In this document: one piece after another, positions 42,303-53,444 of the stretch
How the letters are laid out: each line of letters starts with the position of its first letter
Numbering within the stretch: the first letter of the stretch is position 1
Made by a program: the position numbers and the translations under genes
Assembly: GCA_001931905.2 (NCBI GenBank)
Contig: MSJI02000102.1
Span: 1-64,000 of the forward strand
DNA from: Cladosporium sp. IMV 00045
Taxonomy: Eukaryota > Ascomycota > Dothideomycetes > Cladosporiales > Cladosporiaceae
Direction of reading: 5' to 3'
DNA: 64,000 nt
Notes under the pieces: generated by a model
Seen by the model: only the letters and a program-made list of their open reading frames with translations
Told to the model about the DNA's origin: nothing
Database searches by the model: none

Positions 42303-44605
42303 AGTGACGGATGATACTAGAGTCAGTGCGCTGATAGAAGCACGAGTACTCTCACATGCTCTCAACAGAGCCGTGCACAGGCAGAAGGATTGGAGACTGG
42401 CTTTATGAGGTGGCCTCATCAATATCAAGCCTGGCTGAAGTGCTACACACAGGCATTCCCACCTCACTCTGGTCACGCCATGGCTTGATTCCAGGCTTGC
42501 TAGACATCGCACAGTCATCTCGCAATGGCCTCGGTAGCACAGGTGGGCGTAAGAATCTTGCCAACTCCGCCAAGTCACTCAATGCATATGTCAAGCAAGG
42601 TTCGAGGAGAGGCGGCACGGACATCTTTTCTTGGTGGCTTGAAGAACAAATGTCGAGCCCACGTGTGAATATTCGGCCCATTTCATCGGGCATTTATGGC
42701 ATCTGTCAGTGAAGTCAAATTTACGCTTTTACCGCCGTCTCGGAACAGTTCTGGTCACCCCAGACAGCGAGACGGAGAGTGCTCCATCTGGAACATCGAG
42801 TGAGAAAGAGATTAGCGAGCAATATTGAGGGATGGACTTACGGTATAGAGAAGATACCGTCTCTGTGGAATCATCTCAGCATGAAGAAGAAAATTATTGT
42901 CGTCACAAGCAAAACAAACTCATCGTTGAAGGTGAGATCATCCCCAACTCGTGCGGACCCTACTCCACTCAAAAAGCTTGGCGGTCGTGATACCGGATTT
43001 GTACTATGCAGAAAGAGTCTCCTGTCAAATCACCATATCACACGTGATTTTAGTCTTTACCCGTATTTCAAATCCCCGCCCTCCATCCGAAGACCTTCTC
43101 AGCTTATACCTGATATTGTCTAGCGATATGCCGATTCTCAATAGCGTCTCCCGTGTTAGCTGAAGAAGGATCCTCGGAATCACTTGGGAATGCCCAGCTC
43201 TTGGAAGGTACGCCTTGCATCCTGCGGTGAGACTCCCCTTGCGCACATTTCCCTGGACTTCGCCATACTACGGACATTTGGAAAAACATAAGTACCGACG
43301 TCTCGCGCACATGAAAGGTGGAGGCCGGCGGGCACCGCTCGCAATCTTCTCACTCGGACATGCGAGTGAACTGGAGCCTTCTCCGAAAGCGACATCAGCT
43401 CGGGTAAAACCCTCTTGAACGGTATGCCATGCTTTCACAAGCGACAGCGAACAAGGCCGAGCGGGTGCAAGCGCAAACATATGCTGCACTCGCCTTTGCC
43501 TTTCTCGCACTTCCGGCACATGGGGAGCCGCAGTGGTATAGCAAAGCGATAATACGAGCAGCGATAGGCTGTGCCTCGTTTGCCTGCTGATCAGGCTACG
43601 CTGTTTTGGGCGAGGGCGCAAAAGCATGGTGCCAGCCTGCCAGGTGAGATGGAGATCATGCCAGCAGTCAGCAAGCCTCCGGAGCAGCCGCACCTAATTT
43701 TAGGATCTTGCCCGCGGCGATTTCCAAGACCCAACCCCGCGCGCTTTGGTGATCCCTGTGTGATGGTTCGCCCGTTGGAGACTAACGTGCATGGATCGAT
43801 GCTTAACACAGCATCTTCATACCTCGTCTCATCACATTCCAACAAGAATATTCGAGCGGAGAAAAATGATCTTGCGCCGCCCAGCTGTTATCTGCATACG
43901 CCATTCTTGGCCATCAACTGCTGAAATCTGCCTGGCATCTGCCGGCGTGTCGTGCGTCTATGCTGTCTGTCCAAGGAACAGTGCGTCGGTCTTTGGGAAA
44001 ACCCGCACGCCCGGTCTGCATTTCTTAATATTCACTGCGTCGATAGGGTTACATTATCTTCTCGCGCAAATCACCGATGCATGAGTTGCGTTACTGCAAG
44101 TCTGTTGCCACCAGCGCACATGCTCACGATATGCCTGTGGTGCTCACCGCGCTCTGGTACAGAGGCGCAGGCTTAGTGGGCTGATGGCCATGCCTCCTTG
44201 GACCATTTTGGCAACAATTCCTTCTGCCACATCTGCGCACGCCTTAGCCTCTAATGCCTCTACCCTGATTGGTAGCTTGGCCCTAATCTGACGTCTTTGC
44301 CTTCCAGCTTATCCAACGATTGCAAGGTGCCTTGCATGCAGTCTCACTTCTATTGGCGAGGGCGATCGCACAACACTGTATCGGATCCCCATCTGCTCAG
44401 CACTAGCTATGTCCATTTTCGTGTTGGTCGATGCGAGCTTCGCTAAGCCCTCTGGGCCCCAAGGCTGTGAGTATCCGGTAGACTTTTGCTGTGCTGACGG
44501 TCCCTTGGTCCCACTGTTTTGTTCAAAGCGATTCCATATATCACCCACCTCGTGAAGGCGGCGTGCTGTTCACTACACTTGCACACTCGCAGACCACGTG
44601 TAACC
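42303..44605. other. Intergenic, divergent promoters, no supported gene
   Basis: About 2.3 kb between the divergent hydrolase and P450 genes. Many short overlapping frames, none with a domain, signal peptide or splice continuity. No repeat or RNA gene recognised. Confidence 0.45.
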
Positions 44606-46567
44606 ATGTCACAATCTATCCAGCCCGCCCAAGAGCAGATGCTCTTTCCCTCTGGTAACGCTTCGGCGTTCATCGAGACTTCAGGTCTCACGCCAGAACT
44701 ACTCGCCGATGTTTCCAAGTCGAAGTTCGTCTGGGCGTTGTCCTTGTTGCTTTTGATCGGTTTGGCTCGCATCTTCACATCTGCGAAGCAAAGGCTTCCA
44801 CCTGGCGTGAAGCCGTTGCCCAGACTTCCTGGTTCGTAGATATCGCTATCCCTCACCGACATATCATTGCTGACTCAATTTCAGGCCTCCCGTGGGCCGG
44901 TAGATTCTGGGATATCCCCGCCGAAGGCGTCAAAGCAGCATGGCACTTTGGAGCTCTCCACAAGAAGTACGGTCCAATCTACGAATGGAAGGTCATGGGC
45001 ACAGTCCACATCTGGGTTGAGAACGACAAGATTGCCCGTGACTTGTTTGTCACGAGGCAGAAAAAATACTGTGACCGTAACGTCCTTCCGGCCGCTGTCA
45101 AAGTCAAGTATGGATCTGAGTTGCTCCCGTTGATGGGTTATGGCGACGCTTTCCGCCGCTACAAGAACTTCATGCACATGATCATGAGGCAATCGAACCC
45201 GAAGCAATTCTACGGCTGGCCCGTCGTGGAGAACAAGAAGACTCTGAGACGTCTGATCGAGACACCCGAGCAGTGGTCTGAGCACATGATCGTTCACTGT
45301 AAGTATCATCGAGCGAATTTGCATTCGTGGACGCAACTAACATTCGACCAGGCGCCAGAACGATTGCCAGTGTCGCCTGGGGTGACCCCGCCCACGGCAC
45401 CAAATTGCTCACCATGGTACCATATCTGCTCAAGACCGTCTCTCCTGCCGGCCCAATCATCAACAAATTGACCTTCCTCCAGAACCTCCCGGAAGCCATC
45501 TCACCTTTCAAGCAGGAAGAGACCAAACAATTTGAGCGTGTTAAGGATGCCTTCTACGAGGCTCTGCAAGACGTCAAGGACCGTATCGCAGCCGGTACTG
45601 CTGAGGACAGCTGGAGCAAACTCTGGCTGACCAGTGAGAGCGAGAAGGCCAACATTACTCTGAACTGGCACGAGGCTGCCCATGCGATCGGCTCCAGCTC
45701 TTTTGTCGCCATTGCCACGATCGGCGGCCCTCTTCACTGCTTCTTCACCGCCATGTGCCACTACCCATCCTGGCAGGCAAAAGTCCAGGAGGAGATCGAC
45801 CGCGTCTGTGGCGACCGCCTCCCCCAAATCGAGGATATGCCTCAGCTGCCTCTCCTCCGTGCCACTGTCAAGGAAATCCTCCGCTGGCGCCAGCCGACTC
45901 CTCTGGGTGTGCCTCACGTCGCACTCGAAGATGATGTCTACGAGGGCTACTTCATTCCCAAAGATGCCATCGTGCACGCCAACCACTAGTAAGCTTCCCA
46001 ATCAGCGTCCACCACCTTCCACATACTAACCAAAATCCCAGCTTGATTTCTCGTGAGGAGTCCCTATACCCAGACCCAACCGAGTTCAAGCCCGAACGCT
46101 GGGTCGACCCCGCCTACCCCACCTACAAAGAGCCCTTGACCGAATACCCCAACCTCCGCGGCGACACGTCCTTCGGCTACGGCAACCGCGCCTGCCCCGG
46201 CGTGGACCTCACACAAACCGAGCTGGTCACTCTCCTCGGCGCGCTCCTGTGGTCCTTCACGGTGAAACGCCGCGAAGGCGCCGAAGGCAACGCCAACCCT
46301 GTGCCATGGTACGAGACGAACCCGTACGTGATCACGATGTCGAAGCCCTTCAACTGCGAGATTCAAGTGCGCAGCGAGGAGAAGCGCAAGTACATCATGG
46401 ACGGTTGCCCGGACGCCGGGTACGTCGTGAAGAAGAACGAAGGCGAGCGTGAGAACCAGTGGGACATCGTCCGGCCTGAGAATGAACAGGTGCACTACTC
46501 CTGGGAAGGGTTGACGGCGCGCTTTGAGAAGCCGGCTGTTATGCCCACTTACCCGCCCGGTGTGTGA
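44606..46567 (+). CDS. Cytochrome P450 monooxygenase, 600 aa
   Basis: Four exons, 44606-44831, 44885-45298, 45352-45988 and 46042-46567, closing to 600 aa. The first donor is GTTCGT, which is unusual, but frame and the PRLPGLPWAGRFWDIP hinge support it. A membrane anchor lies at about residues 40-57 (FVWALSLLLLIGLARIF). P450 signatures: ExxR in VKEILRWRQP, PERW in FKPERWVDP, and the heme loop FGYGNRACPGVDL with the ligand Cys. The I-helix reads GSSSFVAIATIGG; the usual acidic residue before the Thr is replaced by Ala. The C-terminal tail of about 90 residues after the heme domain is longer than average. Family cannot be assigned. It converges on an NRPS-like reductase, suggesting secondary metabolism. 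Confidence 0.92.
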
Positions 46568-46994
46568 GGTATGAGAATTTGGTTTTTTCTCTCTTCACGA
46601 ATTTGTTGATTCGTTGTTCTCTTCTTTGGGTTTTGATGGGATGATAAAGTAAGGATGGTATTGGATTGCGTTGGATGTATTTAGCGGGCGTTTGATTAGT
46701 ATGCAAGGCGGACGGACCATAGAGCGTGTGCTTCGTCGAGGGTTTTGCCCTTTACGATGATTAAGAATGAAAGTCACCACTTCAGATTGCACGAGATTGT
46801 CATAAGATAGGAAATTCGAAATGAGAAGATTCAGCAGGTTTTCCTTTCTTATTCCGTAACGTCGACTTTTGACTACCCTGAGATGATCGTAGTCATATGA
46901 AACATGTTGCATCGTTACGTTTTCATCTATCGTCCAGATATGAGCATACCAAAACTCAAAAATTCTATTCCAATGACCGTCTTCCCCCTTCCAA
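46568..46994. other. Intergenic, convergent 3' flanks
   Basis: 427 bp between the convergent P450 and NRPS-like genes, AT-richer than the genes beside it. No coding frame supported. Confidence 0.5.
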
Positions 46995-49900
46995 CTAAGC
47001 CCTCCACTTCCCCATCCAAACCTGCACATACCTCTCCACCAACCCATCCTCAACCGGCGTCCTCACCTCTCTCAGCGCCACACAATCCTCTAGCGTCCTC
47101 GCCGTCTCGAACGTCAAACCCACCGGGCCAGACTCCTTGATCTCCTCCGCCGAAACCGCATTGCCATACTTCCCGCGCCAGAAATCCAACAATTTAATGC
47201 TCGGATTGCGCGAAGCGTCCTGCTCGCTCGCGGCCAGAAGGCGCAGCCACTCCTGCGGACTGACGATTCTGAACGCAGGCATGTGCGCGCTCCGCTGCAG
47301 GGCGGGGAGGAGATCGGCGCTCCAGCTGAAAGTGCGCGGGTTGGCGATGTGGTAGACTAGATTCTCGTCTGCGTCTGCAGGGCCATTCTTGACAAACAAG
47401 GCGAGCTCCGTGACGGCCTCGGCGCAGGCATCGACAGGGAGCCAGGAAGGTGTCTCGTGCAGAGCGGGCAAGGCGCCGACGCTCACGGCGCTGCGGACCA
47501 TGAGGGCGATGGCCTCGGTGTCGTTCCAGATGGCGCTGACGCGGTCGCCGCTGAGCTGGCCGATTCGCAGGACGCGGGCGTGCATGCCCGTCAGGCGCAT
47601 TGCGTTGCGGGTGATGTGTTCCGTGACGAGCTTGCTCCTGCCGTAGCCTGTGCCTTGGGCGTGGGCGAGGTTTTGCACGGCGGTTTCGGGGATGGAGGCC
47701 GGTTTGGGAGTCCCTGAAGCGGTGCTTACGGAGCTGCAGAAGAAGAATTTGGCTGGGTTGGGGAGGTGGGAGCGAAGACAGAGGTTGATGAGGTTGTGCG
47801 TGCCGCGGATGTGTTGGGTTTCGAAGGAGCGGACGCCGAGGTTGAAGTTCACTGCCCAGGCGCTGTGGATGACGGTTGTGAGAGTGGCGAGGAGGTGGTT
47901 GAGGTCGCGGTTGCTCAGGCCTAGGTTTGTTTCGCTGAGGTCGCTGGGAAGAGCGTGGATTTTGGAAAGCTCGTTGTCGGAGAGTTTGATGTTGCGGCTG
48001 TTGAGGGATTGTACCACTCGAGCACCTGCTGTTGCTTGACCGGGTGCGCGGACGAGAGCCCATACTTCGGCGACAGAAGGGTTCTTGGCCAGCTCTGCGA
48101 TGATGAAGGCCCCGAGGTTGCCAGTGGCACCAGTCACCAGGACCACTTCCTTCTCAGGCTGAGCAATGATCGTTGGGAAGTGCGTCGTGAAGGTCGAGTA
48201 CTTCTCGATAAGCCCTTGCATGACCGCGATCTCATCATGCTCTTCAGAAGCATCCTGGCCTGTCCGAAGTTGGTAAAGATGTTTTGCCAAAGCCTCCACG
48301 GTTCCCTTCTCGAAGACGACATTTGAACTGAGACCATCAGACCCATCTCCAAGGTCGATTTCCTGCTTGATAGCACGCCAGATCCTCGTCGTCTGCAAGC
48401 TGTCGACGCCCGCAGAGAAAATATCCGTCTTAGAGTCCGGAAGAGGAACTCTCAGATCATTCTGGAACTTCTCAAGAAGCCACTGCTCCAGCTCCGAAAC
48501 TGACATCTTCGCCTTCTCCGTCTGCTCACCCTCAGCGTTCAAGCGTTGATATGCCCCACTGATATCATCCGCAAACTGCTGATAGACTTGAGCACGAATG
48601 AACGTCCCCTTGTCAGTCTTAGGGTACACACACTCGGCACCCTTGATAACGACCAGCTCGCGAATGACCCTTGCGAAAGTCTCCGCCTTCGCATTCGCAG
48701 CCTCGACAGCCGGCCAAACGGCATCCAAGTACTCCTCGTCCGTGAGATGCGCAGCCTTATCTTGAGCGCGGAAGATCAACACGCCTGGCATAGTTTGCTG
48801 GTAGCCGAAGACGACGGCCTCGCGGACGATTTCTTCCTGTCTGATGCTGCCTTCGATGGGAATGGGCAGGACCTTTTCGCCGTTGACGAGCGTAATGCGG
48901 TCGTCTAAGCGGCTAAGATACTTGTAGTAGTTGCTTTTGCTTGGATCTGGGTGGCGGGTGAACAAGTCTGCAGTGCGGAAGCTGTTGGGAGGGTTGCTGG
49001 CGCTGAAGGGCGGTTTGGAGTTACTCGGGCCCTTGGAGGGCAAGCCATCTAGGCCGACACACTCGAAGACACCGGGAGCGATCTCGTCGAACAAGACGTT
49101 GTCGGCGACTGGGGACCAGCAACGCATGTAAGCCCACTCCTTATCTCCTGGCGGGCGGAAAGAAGTCATGACTTGCCCGGTTTCAGTAGCGCCGTAGTTG
49201 GCAATGAGATTGACACCACCGTTCACGAGGCGATCGCCGAGTTCATCAGGGCAGCTACTGCCGGCATACATGACAAGCTGCGCCTTGGCCAACGCATCGA
49301 TACCCTCCTGCTTCTCTGCCAGGAGCTTGAGAACATATGGCACAGCGCTGACCATCTGAGGTTTGACAGCCTGCATGGCTTCCAGGAGGTTGTCGCTCGT
49401 GATAGGCTGGCCGTGGTTGACCCAGAACATAGGTGCTTTCGTGTAAATCGCACGACCGAACTCCATAAGCGCGTGCGAGTGGAAGAGAGGTGAGGTGCAG
49501 AAAGATCTCAAAGCGAAGCTTTTCTTGAAGTTTGCCAGACATTGATGGTTGGTGAGGAAGATTGGCTTGGGGAAACCGGTGCTGCCGGATGAATGCAGGA
49601 TCCAGGCGATCTTGCCGCCTTCTTTGGCTAGGTCTACGTTCTGCCTTGAGATGGGTGCGGTTGTGGATTTAGCATGCCAATCTGCTCGTTGGAGGATGGA
49701 GATGCTTGAGCAGCCTGGCCTCTGTGTGGCGATGTCGTTGGAGACTTGGAGGAAATTCTCGTGAATGATCAGACGGTGGCAATTTGCCATGTCCAGTAGT
49801 CTGGCGTATGCATCTGCGGTGAGGCGAGTGGAAAGGAAGAGCACGGCGTATCCCAGTCGGCTGAGAGCCAGGAATGTGAGGATAGTCTCGAAGCTCGATG

Positions 49901-50268
49901 TTGCCAGCAGAGCAATGACTGGTGCTTGGTCCAGAGTCGGGTCCTGAAAATACGCCAATTAGCTATATTCAAGACATTCAATCTCCTAGTTCTCGTTAAC
50001 TCACCGCAGGCTCCAAGCCATGATCCACGTAATACCGCGCAGCGAGGTCGACATATCTATCAACCTCAGCCGGCGTGTGCTCCTCAAAATCAGAAGCACC
50101 CTTCACGGGATAGCATAGAAAAGGCTTCTGCTCGCTCTCCGCGGCATGGCTCCTGATCACGCCGTCTATGGTGTGAAAGAACTCTACAGGAGGGTAAATG
50201 CTGTGGTCGACTCGGCCGGCTTGCACTGCCCGGCTGTGCGGCTTGGTGAGCGTCATCGTCGAAGACAT
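46995..50268 (-). CDS. NRPS-like adenylate-forming reductase (A-T-R), 1070 aa
   Basis: Two exons, 50268-50005 and 49943-46995, joined in phase 0; 1070 aa. Domain order: adenylation (about 20-520) with the nucleotide loop ILHSSGSTGFPKPI, NYGATETGQ and RTADLF; a carrier domain (about 560-640) with the phosphopantetheine Ser in DIFSAGVDSLQTTR; a short-chain thioester reductase (about 680-1060) with VLVTGATGNLGAFIIAELA and the catalytic Tyr/Lys in GTGYGRSKLVTEH. It has no condensation domain. Such enzymes activate a carboxylic acid, load it on the carrier and release it reductively as aldehyde or alcohol. Alpha-aminoadipate reductase (Lys2) has the same order but is longer and primary-metabolic; the adenylation core here is of the NRPS-like type. 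Convergent with the P450. Confidence 0.92.
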
Positions 50269-50744
50269 CTTGGGCTGGAGGGTGAGGGGAGATGTTCGAC
50301 GAGATGACAGCAAGATACGATGGATGAAGATGAGTAACTGGAATGATGTAGAGACAAACAAACTCAATAAATGGATGATGTGCTGATATATCTATTCTAT
50401 GGTTTTGCCGATTGCCGCCTTGAATCCATTCTTCCGCTCATTTTTTCCGCCGAGCATTTGTCCGCTTTTCCGATTCGTTGCATATCCGCCGTGAGATCGC
50501 CAGACGGGAGAGCTCACGTGAACGCGAATTAATTCCACCAACGAGATCAATGGTCATGACTCCTCTTGTGGTGAACAGAGAAGTGGCAGCATTTACTCCT
50601 ATTGATGGGAGAGATATAGATATGTTGCGAGCTTGAACGGTTCAATACAATCTTCAAATACTTTCCATTTCATTTCTTCATATTCCACATTATCATCGCT
50701 ACATCGCTACAACGCTATCTCATTTCTACATTACACAAGTAGAC
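50269..50744. other. Intergenic, promoter of the NRPS-like gene
   Basis: 476 bp between two minus-strand genes. AT-rich with several TATA-like stretches (for example near 50388 and 50620). No coding frame supported. Confidence 0.45.
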
Positions 50745-52465
50745 CTACTGCAGCTTCTTCGAGCACCCACCCTCGTGGTTGTGCTCGTGCTTGTTAGGGC
50801 GGGCGCTCCTCTTCTTGTTCGCACCAACAGTAGTGTTGGCCGGGCCCAAGCTCTCAAAAGTGGTGGCATACTCAGCAACCGCAGCAGCGATGGCCTTGGT
50901 GTTCCACTCGAAAGCGTCCCAAGCCAAGTTAGTGACGTTGTCGCCAGCCTGGTGGTAGTTGACGTCGTAGCTGACACCAGCCTCGCCGCCGAAAAGTTCG
51001 GCTTCTTCCTCGGTCTTGACGACCTCGGCGCCGGTGAAGAGACCGCCAGAGGCGATACCACGGTCAAGGAAACCGGCGTAGTCGCTGCGGCCGCTGAAGT
51101 CGGTGGGGACAGAGTTGAGGCCGTTCTCAGCGAAGAAGTCCTCGAAGAAAGCCTCCGCCTCTGCGCTGCCGGCCGGGCCGGTTTGGTTGAAAGCGCTGCC
51201 GTCACCGTCGTAGATGCCGAGGATGTAGTTGGGCGAGGCGATCATGTCGAAGTTGAGGTACAGGCGGATCTTTGCTGCCTCCTCCTCGGTGAGATTCTCG
51301 GTGTAGTAATAGCTGCCGAGCAGGCCGAACTCCTCCGCTGCCCAGAAGGCGATACGGACGGCGTTGTTGACGTCGTAGCCGGTCAGCTGCTCGGCGACCT
51401 CTAGGATGCCGATGATACCAGAGCCGTCGTCGTTGATACCGGGCCCAGCAAAGACACTGTCAGAGTGGCCTCCGATGACCAGAACGGAGTCCTTGTTGCC
51501 TCCAACAGTCTCGGCAATGACGTTCTCACTGTGTAAAGTCAGTTTACATGTAAGGGGATGTCTCTAGCCCAAAAGGGCGGCAAACAGGGACGTATGACTT
51601 ACACGGTGATGTTGTACAGATCGCTGTCAATGTCAAGAGTGGCCTCAATCGCCTCTCCAGCAGTAATACGCTCTATCCACGACGTACCATTGGCCTGTTC
51701 AACACCAAGGGTGGGAATGTATTCGCCTTCCTCACGCGGAGGAGGCCCTAATGTGCCTCCGCCGAGAGCAGCAGGGGCATTGTTAAATATAATAGCACCA
51801 GCAGCGCCGGCCACACCAGCAAGAGCAGACTTGAGACCGAACTCGCATGATCCACGCGAGATCAGGGCAATGTTGCCCTCAACTTCCGCAGGGTAGTCGG
51901 ACTGCTCGCAGCCGAGGTTGTCGACAGGAACGAGCTCTCCAGTAACTCTACCACCAGGAGAGTACTCGAAGAAGGAAGGCTCGAAAGTGGTACCATCTAC
52001 TGTGAGATCGCCGTCGACGTTGCTGTAAAGGGCAGTGAAAGGCTGCCTTCTGACGGTCCAGTAGTCACCAAGAGCTTCAACGCTCTCGTACAGCCAGTCA
52101 ACGGTGTTGTTGAAGCCGGCGGAGCCGATCACTCTGTTGCGGTCGTCGGTGGCGTAGGCGATGCTCTCGAGGTGCTCGGCCTTGGCTCTCAAATTGTCGA
52201 CACTGATGGCATTTTGGAGAGCAATGGAGTCGACTGGGCCAAGACCGGTAGGCACCGCGGTGGACGTAGCAGAGGTGCCAGTCTTTGTAGGCTTGCCGGG
52301 CTTGCCCGGCTTACCAGGTTTCTCGTAGGGAGGAGGGCGAGGGGGTCCCTTCGGCTTGTCATGAGGCGGTCCTGGTGGACTGGGAGGGGTGTGGGCCGGA
52401 GCCGGTGGCTCAACCGCAGAAGCCAGGCCAATGGTGGCCGCGAGGACGGCAGAGGTGACCTTCAT
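50745..52465 (-). CDS. Secreted M28 aminopeptidase with PA domain, 548 aa
   Basis: Two exons, 52465-51603 and 51528-50745, with one intron; 548 aa. Signal peptide at residues 1-17 (KVTSAVLAATIGLASAV). A Pro-rich, basic linker follows (about 19-60), with PPSPPGPPHDKPKGPPRPPP and a repeated GKP unit, unusual for the family. The PA domain lies in the middle (ALISRGSCEFGLKSALAGVA). The M28 zinc site shows HSDSV with the first His, AGPGINDDGSG with bridging Asp, FWAAEEFGLLGS with catalytic Glu plus ligand Glu, and NFDMIASPN. A late YHQAGDN supplies the last His. It matches fungal leucyl aminopeptidase / aminopeptidase Y-type enzymes that trim peptides outside the cell. The tail is His/Lys-rich (NKHEHNHEGGCSKKLQ). 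Confidence 0.92.
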
Positions 52466-53444
52466 TGTGGGAATGTTGTATTCAGATCGCAAAAGAAGGG
52501 TCTTGAGGGCTGGAGGTCCGATGAGTGAAGGGAAAATGGCCAACTTATACCTTATCGCATGGAACCGCGGCCTGAACGAGTTTGCCTCGCCTGTAAGCAA
52601 GGCTGATCATCCAAGCGTACCTGCAGCATCGAACCACCCGTGACCCAGTGGATGGGGTTTGTCTCGAAGAGGGAGGCGGATGTCCAAGCCAAGAGATAGC
52701 ATGCCTGCTCGGGGAGACAGGGCGATGTGCATGCTATACCAGACAGCGTGACATCGACATGCTTGCCAAGTGATAATGCCAACATGTCTACTGCAATGTT
52801 TGGCTAGTGAGCCGGCCAGAGCAATCTCCAACCTGCTGTATAGTGGTGATAGTGCGGACGACTTGCTCAAGATAGCAGGCGGCAAGCAATTCCAAGACCA
52901 GTGCCGAGAGCGGGAGGCAGCGGCAAGCAAGGGTGGAGCGGGGTGGCATTCGAGGGAGAGATTCCTGCGCTTCTCAATGGTTCTTCCTGCGATGTCTTGC
53001 TTTTTAGCGTGGCGCGAACATCTAATCTACTTCAGGCAGGACAATCTGGTTGTTTATATGAGTTATGATATACGAGGCTTTCGCTCATCGCGGCATGAAA
53101 GCTCGCGATTGCGAGATGGGCTGGTGGCGGATTGCGACACGATTCGTCAACGGCGCTCCCGTAAATGCCTCTTTACCAGCAGGTCAAGTCTATCACATCA
53201 ACATTCGCCATGGTGTTCCATTCTGCCAAAGCACGGCGTCCAAGCGCCACCGTCGTGCAGGCAAAGCTTACAGCCGCCACCGCCTATCAATTGAAATGCA
53301 TGCGTTACAGTAGTACCGAGGAACCAGGCTCCAGAACCTGGGAAGCATGATGCAGGCCAAGCAAAATGCAACTATGCACGATGAAGACGCAATTGCTGCA
53401 TTCCTCTGCTAGGTTATCTCGCATTGGCTAGGTTGGAGAGGTCC
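52466..53444. other. Intergenic, peptidase promoter and glucoamylase 3' flank
   Basis: About 980 bp. A TATAAG element on the minus strand at 52544-52549 lies about 80 bp before the peptidase ATG. Open frames on both strands have no domain. Confidence 0.45.

Noticed and set aside
46064..46495. 143-codon minus-strand frame opposite the P450 heme region
   Set aside because: Antisense shadow of a gene with the full set of P450 motifs.
47194..48063. 289-codon Arg/Pro-rich frame within the NRPS-like gene
   Set aside because: Same-strand off-frame shadow of the reductase domain; composition is GC-driven and without motif.
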